The notes: generated from the sequence alone by a model not told the origin. A stretch of DNA of 64,000 nt from Arachnopeziza araneosa (GCA_003988855.1 QYAI01000024.1:248001-312000), one strand, 5' to 3'; numbered from the stretch's first letter, positions 43,301 through 54,688 are shown. Program-made: numbers and translations.

Positions 43301-44224
43301 GCAATGACATCTGATGCTGCTTCAGCTGCATTACGACGAGCAATTCAATCCAGTCCAGCCAGATGGGCAGGCACTCAACAGTGCCCAGCGGATGTCGAAG
43401 ATGACTTAGGCTCGACGCGCCGTCTACTATTTCCATCGCCAAGGAAAGATGAATCTCCGAAAGTGCTGGGAGATGTTACAACAAATTTTGTTACAATTGC
43501 GACCGATTTTCGCTCATCGAAAGACACTACTGTAGATTTAAATAAAGAGAACTGCCCTCCTGCGATCAGTGCCGAGGATCCAGACGCGGATTTTATGAAA
43601 ATGTTTGAGGAGGAGTTGGCTCGCCCTACTACTCCTGTGGGAAAATTTCCACCTACCAATCCATTCAAAACCCCAACTAGGCCAACACCCAGTCACAGGC
43701 CAATCACTCGAAGTGTCACCCGCTCTATCCGGTCGGCAAAATCACCAGGACAGCTGCTTGTCTTCAATCGGACTCCCTCAAGAACGCCCGGAAGTCGCCG
43801 CGTGCAGCGTCTTCATAATGCCGTCTTCGAATCGCCTTTTACTGCTACATTGAACCAATTGATGTCTGAAGCAAACAATCAGACGTCACCTATGAGAGGG
43901 GGTCATGGGATGGAGCTTGACTTTGGAAATCTTCCAACTCTCCCTAACGCAGGACACAATGACAATTTGGACATGAACTTCAGCTTAGAGGATTTCTTCT
44001 CGACGGATGTCCCGATGCCAAGTTCACCACCAAGAACAAATTTCAATCTATACGAAGATCCTATGGGAACGGACAACCTTGGACATATCAATTGGGACAA
44101 CTTTGGACGGCTGGAGGCAAAAGATCTTAGTGAAGGTAGCGAGGGAGTGAAAATCAAAGAAGAAGCTGATTCGCCTATGAAACAAGGAGTTGATGAGAGA
44201 AAGGGAGACGAGCCACAGCTTTGA
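40343..44224 (+). CDS. Ams2/Spt21-like GATA-type zinc-finger regulator
   Basis: Large nuclear protein related to fission yeast Ams2 and budding yeast Spt21, which activate histone gene transcription; role here inferred from family. Exons 40343-40466, 40528-42879 and 42927-44224 give 1257 residues. The conserved N-terminal domain begins MRLKVLYTFDDQNKTNHLAR and includes YTVYAFDYSEYDNPLVGQG and TGRVCKNILGLFANGIKETL. An AT-hook-like KRPRGRKPK lies at about 291-299. A long Ser/Pro-rich disordered region follows. The zinc finger is split: CANCGAIETPTWRK (C750, C753) and, 70 residues later, CNPCGIWMSKYK (C824, C827); canonical GATA fingers have 17-18 residues here. The second intron falls within the second Cys pair. 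The C-terminal 430 residues are low in complexity, with short acidic motifs such as MNFSLEDFFSTDVP and an ending KEEADSPMKQGVDERKGD. Confidence 0.85.
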
Positions 44225-44649
44225 GCGTTGCATTGCGTTGATTATCATTTTCGTTCCTGTATTACCTGCATAGCGTAGCATTAGGGGGTTTGTTGGATAC
44301 AGGAGCTTTTGGGCATTTGTCGGAGTTTGAGCATTTGAGGGCCAGGGCTTGCATGTTTATCCAAAGCAAACTGAAGCTAGATGACAAGATGAAGATAGAT
44401 ACGATTAACGAACCAGGAAAGGCAAAATTATTTATTACAATAAACTAGACTGTGAAGTGTACCGTGGTCTTTGTAATCATTTCGTATTATTGATATCGAC
44501 TTCTCTAGTCTCTAACCATGCTAGTCTTTAGCATAGCTTGTTAATTCGATATCGTCCTCATGAGTCTGGACGCCTCCATCTGTACCAGCTACTCAGACGC
44601 AAATGTTCAAATGCTATCATTCGTTCATACTAACTCCAAGCAATGCCCC
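44225..44649. other. Convergent intergenic spacer
   Basis: 425 bp between the Ams2-like gene and RFA3; nothing seen. Confidence 0.5.
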
Positions 44650-45114
44650 TCATGCCGAATAAAAAATCTCCTTGTACCTATGCGTCGCATCTACCACTGC
44701 ATTCACTGCCGCGAAATCCACTAAACAGAGTCAAGTCAGTCATGATCAGGTCCTCACCCCAATCTTCACCAAAGCTCTTCGCATCTCTCCATGTATCAGG
44801 CCTGGTCGCAGCCACCCCTCCCTCCCCTCTCCGCTCCAAAAAGGAAAGTAGAAGAACCTACCATCCCTCCCCCAATCACTCGCCCGCAACACCTTGACCG
44901 ACAGATCCGGATTCACCTTGCCCACAATCTCAAAGGCGTTGCCGACGGTGAGGTGGCAGTCACGGTTCAGGTGCGCCGTCACGATGCCGTTGGAGTCGAG
45001 CGTGGCTGTCTCCCCGCGCAGCTGGGTGACGCGCCCAACGAGGCGGACGGTGCGGTTGGTGAAGTGCTCGAGGGTTTGGGAGTCGATGCGCGGGGTGGAG
45101 AGGTTGTCTGCCAT
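44650..45114 (-). CDS. RFA3: Replication protein A small subunit (Rfa3)
   Basis: Smallest subunit of the heterotrimeric single-strand DNA-binding complex RPA, used in replication, repair and recombination. Exons 44862-45114 and 44650-44720 with a 141-nt intron give 107 residues. The single OB fold is visible in MADNLSTPRIDSQTLEHF, NRTVRLVGRVTQLRGETATL, DSNGIVTAHLNRDCHLTVGN and AFEIVGKVNPDLSVKVLRAS. The C-terminal helix that trimerises, VDFAAVNAVVDATHRYKEIF, comes from exon 2. Donor GTAGGT, acceptor TTTAG. Motif order and length match fungal Rfa3. Confidence 0.93.
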
Positions 45115-45180
45115 TGTGATTTGGAGTGTGTATTGTTGGCTTTGGGAGTTGTTCTAAGTGTGGTTGGATTGGAGAGTGGT

Positions 45181-45216
45181 TGTGGTAGTTGTGGTAGTTG
45201 TGGTAGTTGTGGTGGT
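45181..45216 (+). repeat. 9-bp tandem repeat, four copies
   Basis: Three TGTGGTAGT units and one TGTGGTGGT, 67 bp upstream of the RFA3 start codon. Confidence 0.9.
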
Positions 45217-46895
45217 GAGTTTGGGGTGAGCGCGAAACGGGAAAACGCGCCGTCACGTGATGGACTGCTCTTGGTGTCTGGCTAATGAAACCAGCTTTTT
45301 CGTCTCTTTACTTCACTCTTTTCCTCAGATAACTTTTATTGAACGAACATCTACAAGATATTTAATATTAGCGCGTCGTTCCAAAAAGCCTATCGAATAA
45401 TTGTAGCAGCTCTTTCGTGCCGTAGAAATATACTGAAGCTCTAGTGAAACAAGAATCGGCAAAGGCGTGCCCGTGGATTCTGGACCTGAGGGTTGGAGGG
45501 CATGCAAAAGCAGCGGGCTGGGCTCTCTTCCGCACCCCTACTCAAGCCACCAACCAACATCGCTCATGCAAACATTCTTTCGTGGCGGATACTTGCTTTC
45601 TGTTTGACATGGAGAAGTCCCAGTGGACGGGTTTCCTCTTATCTTCACATGGGGTGTTGGCAGCGATGACGGCTCAATGGCACTGCAGACGGACCCTCCG
45701 ACTGATCCCCGGGAGGGGCATTGGCCAGGCTGGTGGTCTGGCTAAACATGGCAATTGAAAATGCCATGTTTGGGCCTCTTTTCTCTGTCTCTTCTCCCTC
45801 CCGGCCTCTCTCCCTCCCTCACTCCCCCAGGTTGCGAGTTGATCTTGCAGGGTATAGGAGGCATTGTCCTCGGTGGGACGGTGCCTCACTGGTTTCCGCG
45901 ATTGGAAGTCTAGACAGGAAGAGAGCGAGCTATTCATGCAAGTGGTGGATTCAGAATGGTTTTGTTTTTGTTGAACATCTCGATCGAGGAGATAGAGGAA
46001 GAAAGGGAAAGTTGGCAGCGCTCGCTCTGTTTCAGGGAAGCAGAAATCCGTTGCAATTGCGGGCGCAACACATCCGTTTCCATCCTTTCATCGAACAAAG
46101 CCGGAATTGAACCCACTGCCGAGCCATCTCGTGAACGTTGATGTTTCTATCAATGTTAATCAATGCACAAGTTCAGATGGTATAGACAGAGGGCCAACCA
46201 ACGATGGTAAATGGGATCAAAAAAACCCTAGGTGGGTCAATTCTGCGGGACAGAAGTTGGTTTGTCGAGAAACTTCCTGGCTGCATCCCGCATACTGGTG
46301 GATGGCAAGTAGTTACACAAGTCAATTGAAAGGAGATGCAGGGCCGTCTCCGTTTGTCTCTCCCAAGTGCATCATCCACGTCCCACTCTGAGATCTGATG
46401 CGGGCACACACAGAGAGTTGGCACATCTCGCCCTTGCCAACAGAAAGAGGTGAAGAGGGCGCAAGTGTGAAGTTGGTGCTTCATCATTGTTTTGATGCTG
46501 CACGGCAACTTGTCTGGTCTGGCCTCATCGGGACTCTGCCGCACACAGCGCAGAGGCAAAGGCAGAAAAGCCAAAAGACCACAACCAAAGCGGCTTCGGG
46601 GGCCAGAAACGTAGGTCGTCAGTCGGCAAGAAGCAATTGGCAGTAGCAACGAGCCCTAAGACACTTTTGGCTGCCCGCCGAGACCTTAGCTCTGCTGTTA
46701 GCTTCAGAGGAGCTTAAGCTCCCCCTCCATCTCGCCCACAGCTTCTTCAGACCACAACCCACATCCATCCTTATTGCTATCCCCAATATCAGATAGCGAC
46801 AAGCAAGACACACACGCAGCGAGAACAGAGCTTGGATCCACCAAGAATACACTCTTCCAACTCCCATCCCAAAAACCTGACTGTCGCAACCGGAG

Positions 46896-46913
46896 GCTGC
46901 TGCTGCTGCTGCT
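46896..46913 (+). repeat. (GCT)6 microsatellite
   Basis: Six GCT units about 155 bp upstream of the bZIP start codon, probably in its 5' leader. Confidence 0.85.
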
Positions 46914-47068
46914 TTAAGTCGCCTTCCCAACTCCAGGACGCTTCGAGAGCCGGACTGTGAGCCAGCCCGCAGGCCAAAGTTTCTGCCGCATAAAACCCAT
47001 TTCACCCCCGAGACCTTGACCTTCCCTACTACCAAACAACAAACTTCCTCGAACCCTCCAGAGTGAGC

Positions 47069-48640
47069 ATGTCGACTCCCTTTCCAGGCATGCCAGAGCC
47101 ACTCGACGACGAGCCCATGGTTGGCGAGGACAGCTTCGCACTGGATGATTATGACCTTGGAGATCCGGACCTCGACGTCCTACTGAGCTTTGATTCTAGT
47201 CCGGTCAACTCTTATGACAACCTTGGCGGGCAAGATATCGGCCCTTCCAGTACATACATGACACCTTCGAATCATCATTCGCCTCAGCAAATGGGCTTCC
47301 TAAGTAACTCTACTGGTATACCATCTCTGGGACAAGTCAACCAGGCGCTAGAGATCCGCAGTCCAGAAATGGTGCTTTCGAACTACTACATACCTCAGCC
47401 AACCGAGATCCTGGATAACTATGCTGGTACCCCAGTGTCAGGTCACGTTGCCCTGGTGGCGAGCCATAGCCCCGAGGCTCTTCCACTACAAAGCACCTCT
47501 GTGAATGGATCATCCAATTCACCTGCCAAGAAGGAGGGACGTAAGATCAGGAAAGGTAACCTCCCAATCACCGGCTAAGACCCGCCAAAGAAAAAGACGC
47601 GAGGGAAGGCCAAAAATAAGAAGATGCCTACACCTCGCGAAGCCGCAATCAAAAATAAAGAGAGACTTGCTAATAATCGGAAAGCTGCTAGCAAATGCCG
47701 GGTGAAAAGAAAGGATTTTCTGGATAATCAAATTGACACGGAGAAAAGGTTGTTTCTCGAGAACCAACGGCTCAGACACGAAGTCCAGATCTACTTAAAC
47801 GAGATGCAGATGTTGAAACCGGAATTTCAGAATGCCTTGCAGCAATGTCCCAACGAAGTCCATCGAATCCAATCCAGGGCGGCCATTGACACCATAGACG
47901 TCAAATTTGAAAGCATAATTCAACGATCCAAGACTTTTGACGAAGAAGCCCGAGTCATTCAATCCAGAGTTGATTATTATAGCGCTCCCGAAAAAGGTCG
48001 ACGTAAAGCATCATCCTCTTTCGCAGAACCCCAGGTTAGTGAAGCTCCACAAGCCAGCAACTCTTATGAGCAGGATGGTGGCCAAGATCAGTCCTCTTCG
48101 ATAGGAGTCGGTGGCGCTCCACAATTCAATGACCTTGAGCAAGGTGCATTCCCTTCTGCAACATCCCAAATTGGCGGAATTCCACAATCTCGCAATAATT
48201 CTATGCAGTCCAACGGTAGCAGGGCGTCGCAGCTTCATGACTCTGGGGTCAGTGATTTAGGTACTCCAGGTGGACCAAAGAATGATGGTCTCGGGTTTCA
48301 TGGACCTGTGCAATCTAGCCATCCCGAAATGAATGCTCATTTTGGACCTTATCTAGACCATGCTGCTAATGGCTATTATTCGCATCCACATATGATGCCG
48401 AACCAGCAAATTTACGGTCACCCAGAACGTTTCGCCCCTCTACCATATTCAGGCCTCCAGAACCACGGAATGGAACAGGGAATGACCCTCCCATTTCTTG
48501 TACCACCAGGAAGTACTATGATATTGCGGGGATCCCAATACGCTGGCCTCGACGGCTCTGAACTGATGGAACCGGCTATATACCTCGCACAACCACCTCC
48601 CAAAGAGGGCTCTGACACCCCTTACTACCGTAACGGCTGA
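47069..48640 (+). CDS. bZIP transcription factor with an in-frame stop before the basic region
   Basis: ATF/CREB-like bZIP regulator. The N-terminal part (47069 onward, MSTPFPGMPEPLDDEP) is acidic and looks like an activation domain (SFALDDYDLGDPDLDVLLSF). The frame meets TAA at 47576-47578 and then continues in the same frame into DPPKKKTRGK and the bZIP: basic region NNRKAASKCRVKRKD, zipper helix starting FLDNQIDTEKRLFLENQRL. The rest (to residue about 507) is Ser/Gln/Pro-rich. A small intron would remove the stop: 47556-47603 (48 nt), or GTAAGA at 47541 to 47579 (39 nt) or 47603 (63 nt); all keep frame. The GGCTAAG across the stop could be a branch site. Alternatively translation restarts at ATG 47624, or the gene is broken. 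I favour an intron. Confidence 0.75.
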
Positions 48641-50723
48641 TATCGAGCTAAATAGCTGCTGGATTGCCTTTCCTTTCGTGTACATAATGTTGGAATAGAG
48701 ATGTTAAAACTCAGTTTCGGCTGGTTGGAGTTATTTGATGTTTTGCCTCGAAGGCATAGCGCAAAAGGTCTTGCTCATCTAATCTGATGGGATGTTGGTT
48801 TTCCTTGGTTTGAGGGGTGCCGGAGCATACACTGAGTCTTCGAATGATGGATGGACGGACCCATATACCCAGGCGCAGAATGGAGCTGAGACACAATCGT
48901 TGTGTGGGAGCGAAAGGTAGTTGGCAGTGGGCCAAGAAAGTTTGTATGCAGCATTGTATTGTGTAAGCAATTGTAATTCATAATAGCATTCAAAACATTC
49001 CATGGTTTTGAGTCAAATATGAGAAAAGGGAATTCCAATTAAAGATATCCGGGGCAACGAGTAATATATAGTATCAAATCCTGTAGAAATTGACGTTAGT
49101 TGCCATAGTTTCTCATAGTTTGAGTGACGAAATGTATGTCAAATTGGCCGAACGAAAAAAGAAAATGCAGTACTAGGCATCTAGTTCAACAAGGTTCAAA
49201 GCAGGTATGAAGCATTCGGGGTCTAGTTTGAACCAGGCCTTTTATTGTGATACAAAAAATTCGACTTAAAATGACTCAATGCAATCTGCCCACTCATGTC
49301 GGGAACGCAACGTCCAAGCAAGTACGAAAATGGGATAGACACACGCAAGATCCACCGCTGCTAAACTGCATCGGGAGACTCGGGTCTTTGACTGGTGCCG
49401 ATGAGAGCCGAGCTCTAGGCCTATGCTCTTGATGACATACTGTGGAACGATACTAACAGACCGTTTCGGGATCGGTGGCGGGGTGATTGATAAGTAGCTT
49501 GAGCCGTGATGGAGACGAGACCGTCATGGGCAGGATTAAATGCTGAATGGGCGTCCTTAAAAGTCCTCTTGGGATTCAAGGATGCGAAGAAGCCCCGTCG
49601 TGTCCGCGGTCCGACCTCGATTCATTGCGTGATCGTTCAGAGATACTTCAATCATCTAGTACTTCGACACCGTTCGTGTAGCAAAGACACTGAGAAAAGG
49701 GTGAGTCTGCGTCTTTGATAGGATGGATTTGAAGCTTGTAGAGCTCTGGTGGGTCTTATACTATAGTTGATAATGATTAAAAAAACTAGAGACGCCTCGA
49801 GGATTTTCGGTAGGAGGCGGTGTGCGGAGTCGATCTAGAGAAGAATATCATTATGACTACTGTAGTGTCAGCAGGGCTGAAAGACGCTGGGTATGTGAAA
49901 AGAATATGCAAATGCCTAACTCTGCTATATTTCGTACTTATCAAATATCTTAGATAGGAACGATTGATTGAGTAGGGAAAGCTGTGCAGAGCCTCTCCTT
50001 CTTAAGAAGACTCCACTCAAAATCTCGCTGGGAAACGGTGGTTTTGGGTGGCAAAGCTGTGATAGACGGAGCTATCAGGAGATCGTCTTGAACTCATAGA
50101 ATACCATTCTCTTCATCATAATGACTAGAGAAGTGTCCACATATAACAGATCGAGATACGTTTGGGTCAAAGTTATATCAACAAGATCTCAGCCGAGGGA
50201 TTAGATGAAAATGATTCATGTGCTGTGTGAAACAATACTGCAACGAAAGGATAGGAATGACGCTATGGACGTGAGCAGCAATATGGAAAGGAAGAGGTCA
50301 AGTTTGATATGACATAGAAGAGGGGAGAAACGAGGGGCGAGAAGTGAGGTCGGAAGAGAGCTCCGGCCTCTATGCACCCAATCAAAAACCTCAAATATTC
50401 TGACGGCATTTCCAAAGAGCACAAGCACCAATGAGAGATGACTTGCAAAGCACGTGACCAAGAGCAAAACGTCACGGAAACTGCTAAAGAGATGTGAGTT
50501 CTAAAGACAGCCACTGTTAACTCTGATAGTGGACTGCAAGAGCTAGCAATTCTCACGCTACTGAGCTCCAAGTCCCTGAAAGACGCTCCAAGCTGGGAGT
50601 AAAGATCCAACATGTTGTAGAGGGGACTGCTCCGCCAAAAAATGGTCCATCTTGCGAAGCATCAGTGTATTACATATGTTGATACATTTTGCGGGATCTA
50701 TAAACAGCAATCAGATACGATGC
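48641..50723. other. 2.1-kb intergenic region
   Basis: 3' flanks of the bZIP and uL4m genes (convergent). No family-like ORF, repeat or RNA gene found. Unusually long for a convergent pair; a fast-evolving noncoding transcript cannot be excluded by eye. Confidence 0.45.
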
Positions 50724-51705
50724 CTATGCAACGGCTCTAACCTTGGAAACCAAATCGCTTTCATGTTCGCTCAAGAGACGGTCTAACGCCTTCTTCTCAA
50801 TCACAATTCTTCCTAGCTCCAGCAGATCCTTCACATCGACATCCGTGACTGTTTTGACTCGACCCTGGTCACCAGCGAATTGAAGTGCCTTGGTAAGATT
50901 CGGAGGTAATTCTTCGGCAACAATCAATGATCGCCCATCTTCCCTTCCCCAATGATTGTATTCGAAAATTTGTCTCACGAATTGAGCTTTGGCGTGCTCT
51001 ATTTCGATTCCATCTTCACAAATAATAAGCTCTCCTCTCCGATACCGCCAGCTTAGAGCGGTTCTCCAGGCTAGGTCGTACATCTTTCTTGGGAGAAGTG
51101 AGGAAAAGTCTCGAGGGTGTGGTCCAAAGCTCTTTCCTCCGCCTCTCAGCATGGGAGACTGCCTCGTTCCAAGACGCGCTCTGCCTGTCCCTTTCTGTGG
51201 CCGTATCTTGCGATGACCTCCGTGGACTTCAAACCGAGTTTTAGAGCTTGCTGTGCCCTGGCGTGTCGCATCGCCTTCAAACACCACCGCACGATGTAAA
51301 ATATCCCTCCGTAATGGTAAGTGTAGGTGTTTGCTATTGTAAGGCTCAAATCGTAAGGGTTCCATAGTTGGGAACCTGTAGATAGTTGTAAGAACAGTTG
51401 AGTCTATAGAAATTGTAAGCTATACTCTATGCCGGTAAGGAAGATATTGTACCCAGAAAATCAGCGGCTGGATCTGAAGCATTCTGAATGAATGATGTGC
51501 TTTCATCTTGGAGGTGGTTTGATAGGAAAGCCGTCTCTGTCGCCATTGACCTCGAGAGTCGAGGTGCAAGGCATTGCTGCTGGTTGTAAGTATTTATCTG
51601 AGGAATCAAGGATCGTCATACCGTCAATGGGTCTTTAGAGCATGAGCTAAATTCTTTGAAAGTCCTCAAACTTCTCGCAAAGCTCTGCAGTCCTTTCCCA
51701 GCCAT
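50724..51705 (-). CDS. YML6: Mitochondrial ribosomal protein uL4m
   Basis: Large-subunit mitoribosomal protein of the L4 family, lining the peptide exit tunnel. Exons 51622-51705, 51453-51579 and 50724-51403 give 296 residues. The first two exons encode a basic presequence (MAGKGLQSFARSLRTFKEF, APRLSRSMATE). The third encodes the L4 fold: STVLTTIYRFPTMEPLRF, LRRDILHRAVVFEGDATRQG, then RKIRPQKGTGRARLGTRQSP, MLRGGGKSFGPHPRDFSSLL and RKMYDLAWRTALSWRYRRGE. The Arg/Gly loop that enters the tunnel is intact. Intron 1 is just 42 nt, and its acceptor could shift by three bases (CAGCAG). It is head-to-head with mL38, 142 bp apart. Confidence 0.93.
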
Positions 51706-51847
51706 TGTCGCGCTTCAGTGGGCGGAAATGTTGACAGGAGTCAAACATCGAAAGCGAACCTAGAAAAATTGCGGCCGCCGGGAGGTTCCGTGCATACCTG
51801 CAGCAACAAATTTAGAGAAGCACCTCAATAATAATCATTGACATACA
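51706..51847. promoter_or_regulatory. Bidirectional promoter of uL4m and mL38
   Basis: 142 bp between start codons of two large-subunit mitoribosomal proteins; co-regulation through shared sites is likely. It includes a short GC-rich core, GCGGCCGCCGGGAGG, near 51771. Confidence 0.65.
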
Positions 51848-53221
51848 ATGCCGACTTGTCAAAAGGCCGCAGGGCCATTGACACGATGTCTCAAGAGTTC
51901 ACAAGCTGTCTCTTGCTCTGCCAGAGCAATTCGCTCTTTTTCCACCACTCATCGATCAAACAACGAAGCTGCTGCTGAGATGATCTCCTTTAAACCTATG
52001 CTTGATCCTCAGATTGTCACGTCAAGCAGAGAAGAGAGAAAGTTGATGAGAAGCGGCGTTCTACCCGTCGGCTCCAGGCGTCGCCGTGCAACATTGAGAA
52101 ATGGAGCTGACAATATACCTTTCGAACTGTTACCGTTCCATTGCTTTCAAGAGGCTAGAAAAGTGCTGCAGGAGGACCGGAAAGAAAAGCTGGAATTGAT
52201 TAAGAAAGAACGCTTGAGAATATCCAACCTTGAAGCTTTAGATGCTGCCACTTTCCGTGGCGGTGAGGCATTCAAGCAGAAGAGATTGGATAGCATGAGA
52301 CGACACCTTGAATACTTGAAAATTCAGGCGGACATTAACGACCCAGTAATCAAGAAGAAATTTGAAGATGGAGAAGGTTTGTGCCATTTTTGATACTACT
52401 TGACTTCAATTGCTAACCAAGATCCAGGAGATATGAATAAGCCAATTTATCGATACCTAGCGGAGAGAAAATGGCGTGAATATCATCACAAAGTTATTGC
52501 CCAGCGTATCGAACAGCTTAGCATTGTCCCAGACATGTTACCCTCCTTTGAGCCCACTGCCTCAGTCTCATTAGCATTCAAGAGTCGAAATGTGCAGCCC
52601 GGAGACTTTGTCGACTCTCGAATCAGCGAGATTCCAGCGAAGTTGAAAGTACAAGTTTTCAATAAGGGCGAAAGATTCGTTAGTGTTGTCGTAATTGATG
52701 GAGACGTTCCGGATGCAGATATTAACGGATTCAAAACTCGATGTCATTATCTTGCAGTAAACATACCTCTTTTGCAAAATGAAACATCGATTCCTTTGGC
52801 CAGAAAGGACCCAGTTACTCAGCTAGTATTGCCCTGGTTACCACCTTTCGCACAGCAAGGTTCTCCTTATCACCGCTATTCAGTTTTCGTCCTAGAACAA
52901 AAGAGCGAGAAGAGTGTCGAGGCTCTAGAGGACATGAAAACAAAATGGAAAAGGGATGAGTTCAACCTAAGAACATTTGTTGATAGTGCCGGAGTCAATC
53001 CTATTGGGGTAGCCATTTTCCGTTCTGAATGGGATAATGGAACCGCTGGGGTCATGGCGAGAGCTGGGATTGAGGGTGCGGATATCTTGTTCAAGAGGAA
53101 GAGAGTTGTCGCGCTCAAGCCAAAAGAAGCTCCTCGCGGCTGGGATGCAAAGCACGCCAAGGCGAAATACAAACCATTCATGATGGGAAGGCAAATCAGA
53201 CTGAAGGGTAGAAGACGATGA
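51848..53221 (+). CDS. MRPL35: Mitochondrial ribosomal protein mL38
   Basis: Large-subunit mitoribosomal protein (yeast Mrpl35), with a phosphatidylethanolamine-binding-protein (PEBP) fold in its C-terminal half. Exons 51848-52376 and 52428-53221 (51-nt intron) give 440 residues. The N-terminus is a presequence (SSQAVSCSARAIRSFSTTHR). A charged helical region follows (EARKVLQEDRKEKLELIKKE, RLDSMRRHLEYLKIQ), then DMNKPIYRYLAERKWRE. The PEBP-like domain covers GDFVDSRISEIPAKLKVQVF, RFVSVVVIDGDVPDADINGF and QGSPYHRYSVFVLEQ. The tail is very basic (MMGRQIRLKGRRR), as in rRNA-contacting proteins. The split codon gives GEG-DMNKP. Confidence 0.92.
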
Positions 53222-54016
53222 TATTGTATCTAGCTTTTGAATGTATTATAATTGTATGATGAGTGGCATCATGGGGATGTTGATTATGTTTATATGGCTA
53301 GGAGAGATAATGGTCAAGTTAGGAGAAATCCGATCAATCTACAAACCCATCGTCTTGTCGTCAGATCTTGTCCCACCCAAAATTAAGCCCCTCTCCTCCA
53401 TCTCTTACTATACTTACCTATACAAACCTTCTAACCAATTCCAATTCAAACTCACGAGTTGTTCAGAATAAAGTCCTGTCTTTAACAGAAGAGCATTTAA
53501 GAGGAGTCAGTAATTGTGCTACTCACATTGGTAGAGACTATTAGACCCCTAGTCTGACTGAGCGAGGGCTTGTGATCGAATGACAGTGTTTCGATGCTCA
53601 TTTGCTTCTGAAATACACGACTTTATTTTCGGTTTGGAAGTGTAGATGGCTTGTCAGGGTGTTTGTTGACATTTCCCTCGCTTGGGAAAGTCGTCTCTCA
53701 CTCCACTTGATAGACTGGAGATGTACAAGTTTTAACAAACTTGTCGGATGATCAATCGAAGTAGTCTTTATTAATCACGATCTTTTTCGCCAGATATGAC
53801 GTTTAGAAAGCCCTTTTAACTATAACGCAGGTAAGGTTATGAGTATCGTTAATCTCGAAAGTAATAAGCCATGTGGTTAGATTCAAGCTAGACTAAGAAG
53901 TGATTTCTCATATCCTGAGGTTTGATGATGGAGAGATAGACCTTTATCATCCACGAGAAATTTACAGATTCCCATATACTCTTGAGCGCCCTTAGTCGCT
54001 TCCCTTTCCCTTTCCC
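53222..54016. other. Convergent intergenic spacer
   Basis: 795 bp of AT-rich 3' flank; nothing coding seen. Confidence 0.5.
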
Positions 54017-54466
54017 TCAAATCCACTGCCAAACCACCCACAACGACGACCCAATCACAATCCCACCCAGACTATCCTTCCCTCTGGCCATTGCGACACC
54101 TTTGCCCTCTTTGATGGTACCATTCATAACAGGCGCTACATTAATTGGTACTGTACTACCATTGATCTTAGGCTGGTTCGTAGATAGAAGAATGCCGATC
54201 AAGATGACAACGGCTAGGACGGTACAGATGGCTAGGCACCTGTAGCGGTTTTGGTTTGGCGGAGGGTTGTACTCGTGTTCGACGTTGAGATACGGGTTTG
54301 GACGTCGCTGTCGTCCGGGAATGGTTGTGGATCGGGGGGGATTGAGAGTAGTGCTTCTGTATGAGGGTGGGTAGGAGGCGAGTCGTTCCTCGCGATGTGG
54401 TGATTGCGAGGAGAGGTCAATTTCTTCGAAGGAGGGTGGACGGTTATTGGTTTTGAGTTGAGCCAT
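54017..54466 (-). CDS. Predicted single-pass membrane protein with a PPSY motif
   Basis: Single exon, 149 residues, family not recognised. The N-terminal 75 residues are Pro/Ser/Arg-rich (SSQSPHREERLASYPPSYRS); PPSY matches the PPxY ligand of WW domains in Rsp5-type ubiquitin ligases. One clear transmembrane segment follows, CLAICTVLAVVILIGILL, preceded by Arg residues, so the N-terminus is probably cytosolic. The lumenal side has N-glycosylation sequons (NGST, NGTI) and ends in a hydrophobic stretch, GGIVIGSSLWVVWQWI. The layout resembles fungal Rsp5 adaptors or small cell-surface proteins; this is inference. Confidence 0.65.
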   Translation of the reverse strand: MAQLKTNNRPPSFEEIDLSSQSPHREERLASYPPSYRSTTLNPPRSTTIPGRQRRPNPYLNVEHEYNPPPNQNRYRCLAICTVLAVVILIGILLSTNQPKINGSTVPINVAPVMNGTIKEGKGVAMARGKDSLGGIVIGSSLWVVWQWI

Positions 54467-54688
54467 TGCTTGTGATGGTGTAGAGCCTTGATAGCGTAGT
54501 CCAGGACTCAGCTCGATAAAGTATGGAAGGTGGTTGAGCTTTTAAAAAATCTATAGTTTTGAAGGGTAGAAGTGGAGTGAATCAGAATATAAACTGTATG
54601 ATTCACGAGCATGGGTATCAAGACTAATATGAAAACCATTGGTATACGAAGTAAGTCTTCGCGGAAATGCTCCGTTAGCATTAAATGC

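Larger units (their letters stand above)
45115..47068. other. 2-kb divergent intergenic region upstream of the bZIP gene
   Basis: No gene supported on either strand. It holds a 9-bp tandem repeat (45181-45216) near the RFA3 start and a (GCT)6 run (46896-46913) in the probable leader of the bZIP gene. Such long upstream regions are usual for environmentally controlled regulators. Confidence 0.5.

Noticed and set aside
46085..46130. tRNA-like B box (GGGTTCAATTCC on the minus strand)
   Set aside because: No matching acceptor stem, anticodon arm or A box at the right distance; the segment does not fold as a cloverleaf by eye.
45444..46646. Several open frames of 80-160 codons upstream of the bZIP gene
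   Set aside because: No motif on either strand, overlapping each other in different frames, and the region reads as a long promoter and leader.
47556..47579. HAC1/XBP1-type unconventional intron cut by Ire1, suggested by a short (24-nt) stop-containing segment in a bZIP gene
   Set aside because: In fungal hac1 the intron lies downstream of the bZIP and sits in paired CNG-type stem-loops. Here it lies upstream of the basic region, starts GT and ends AG, and I see no such loops.
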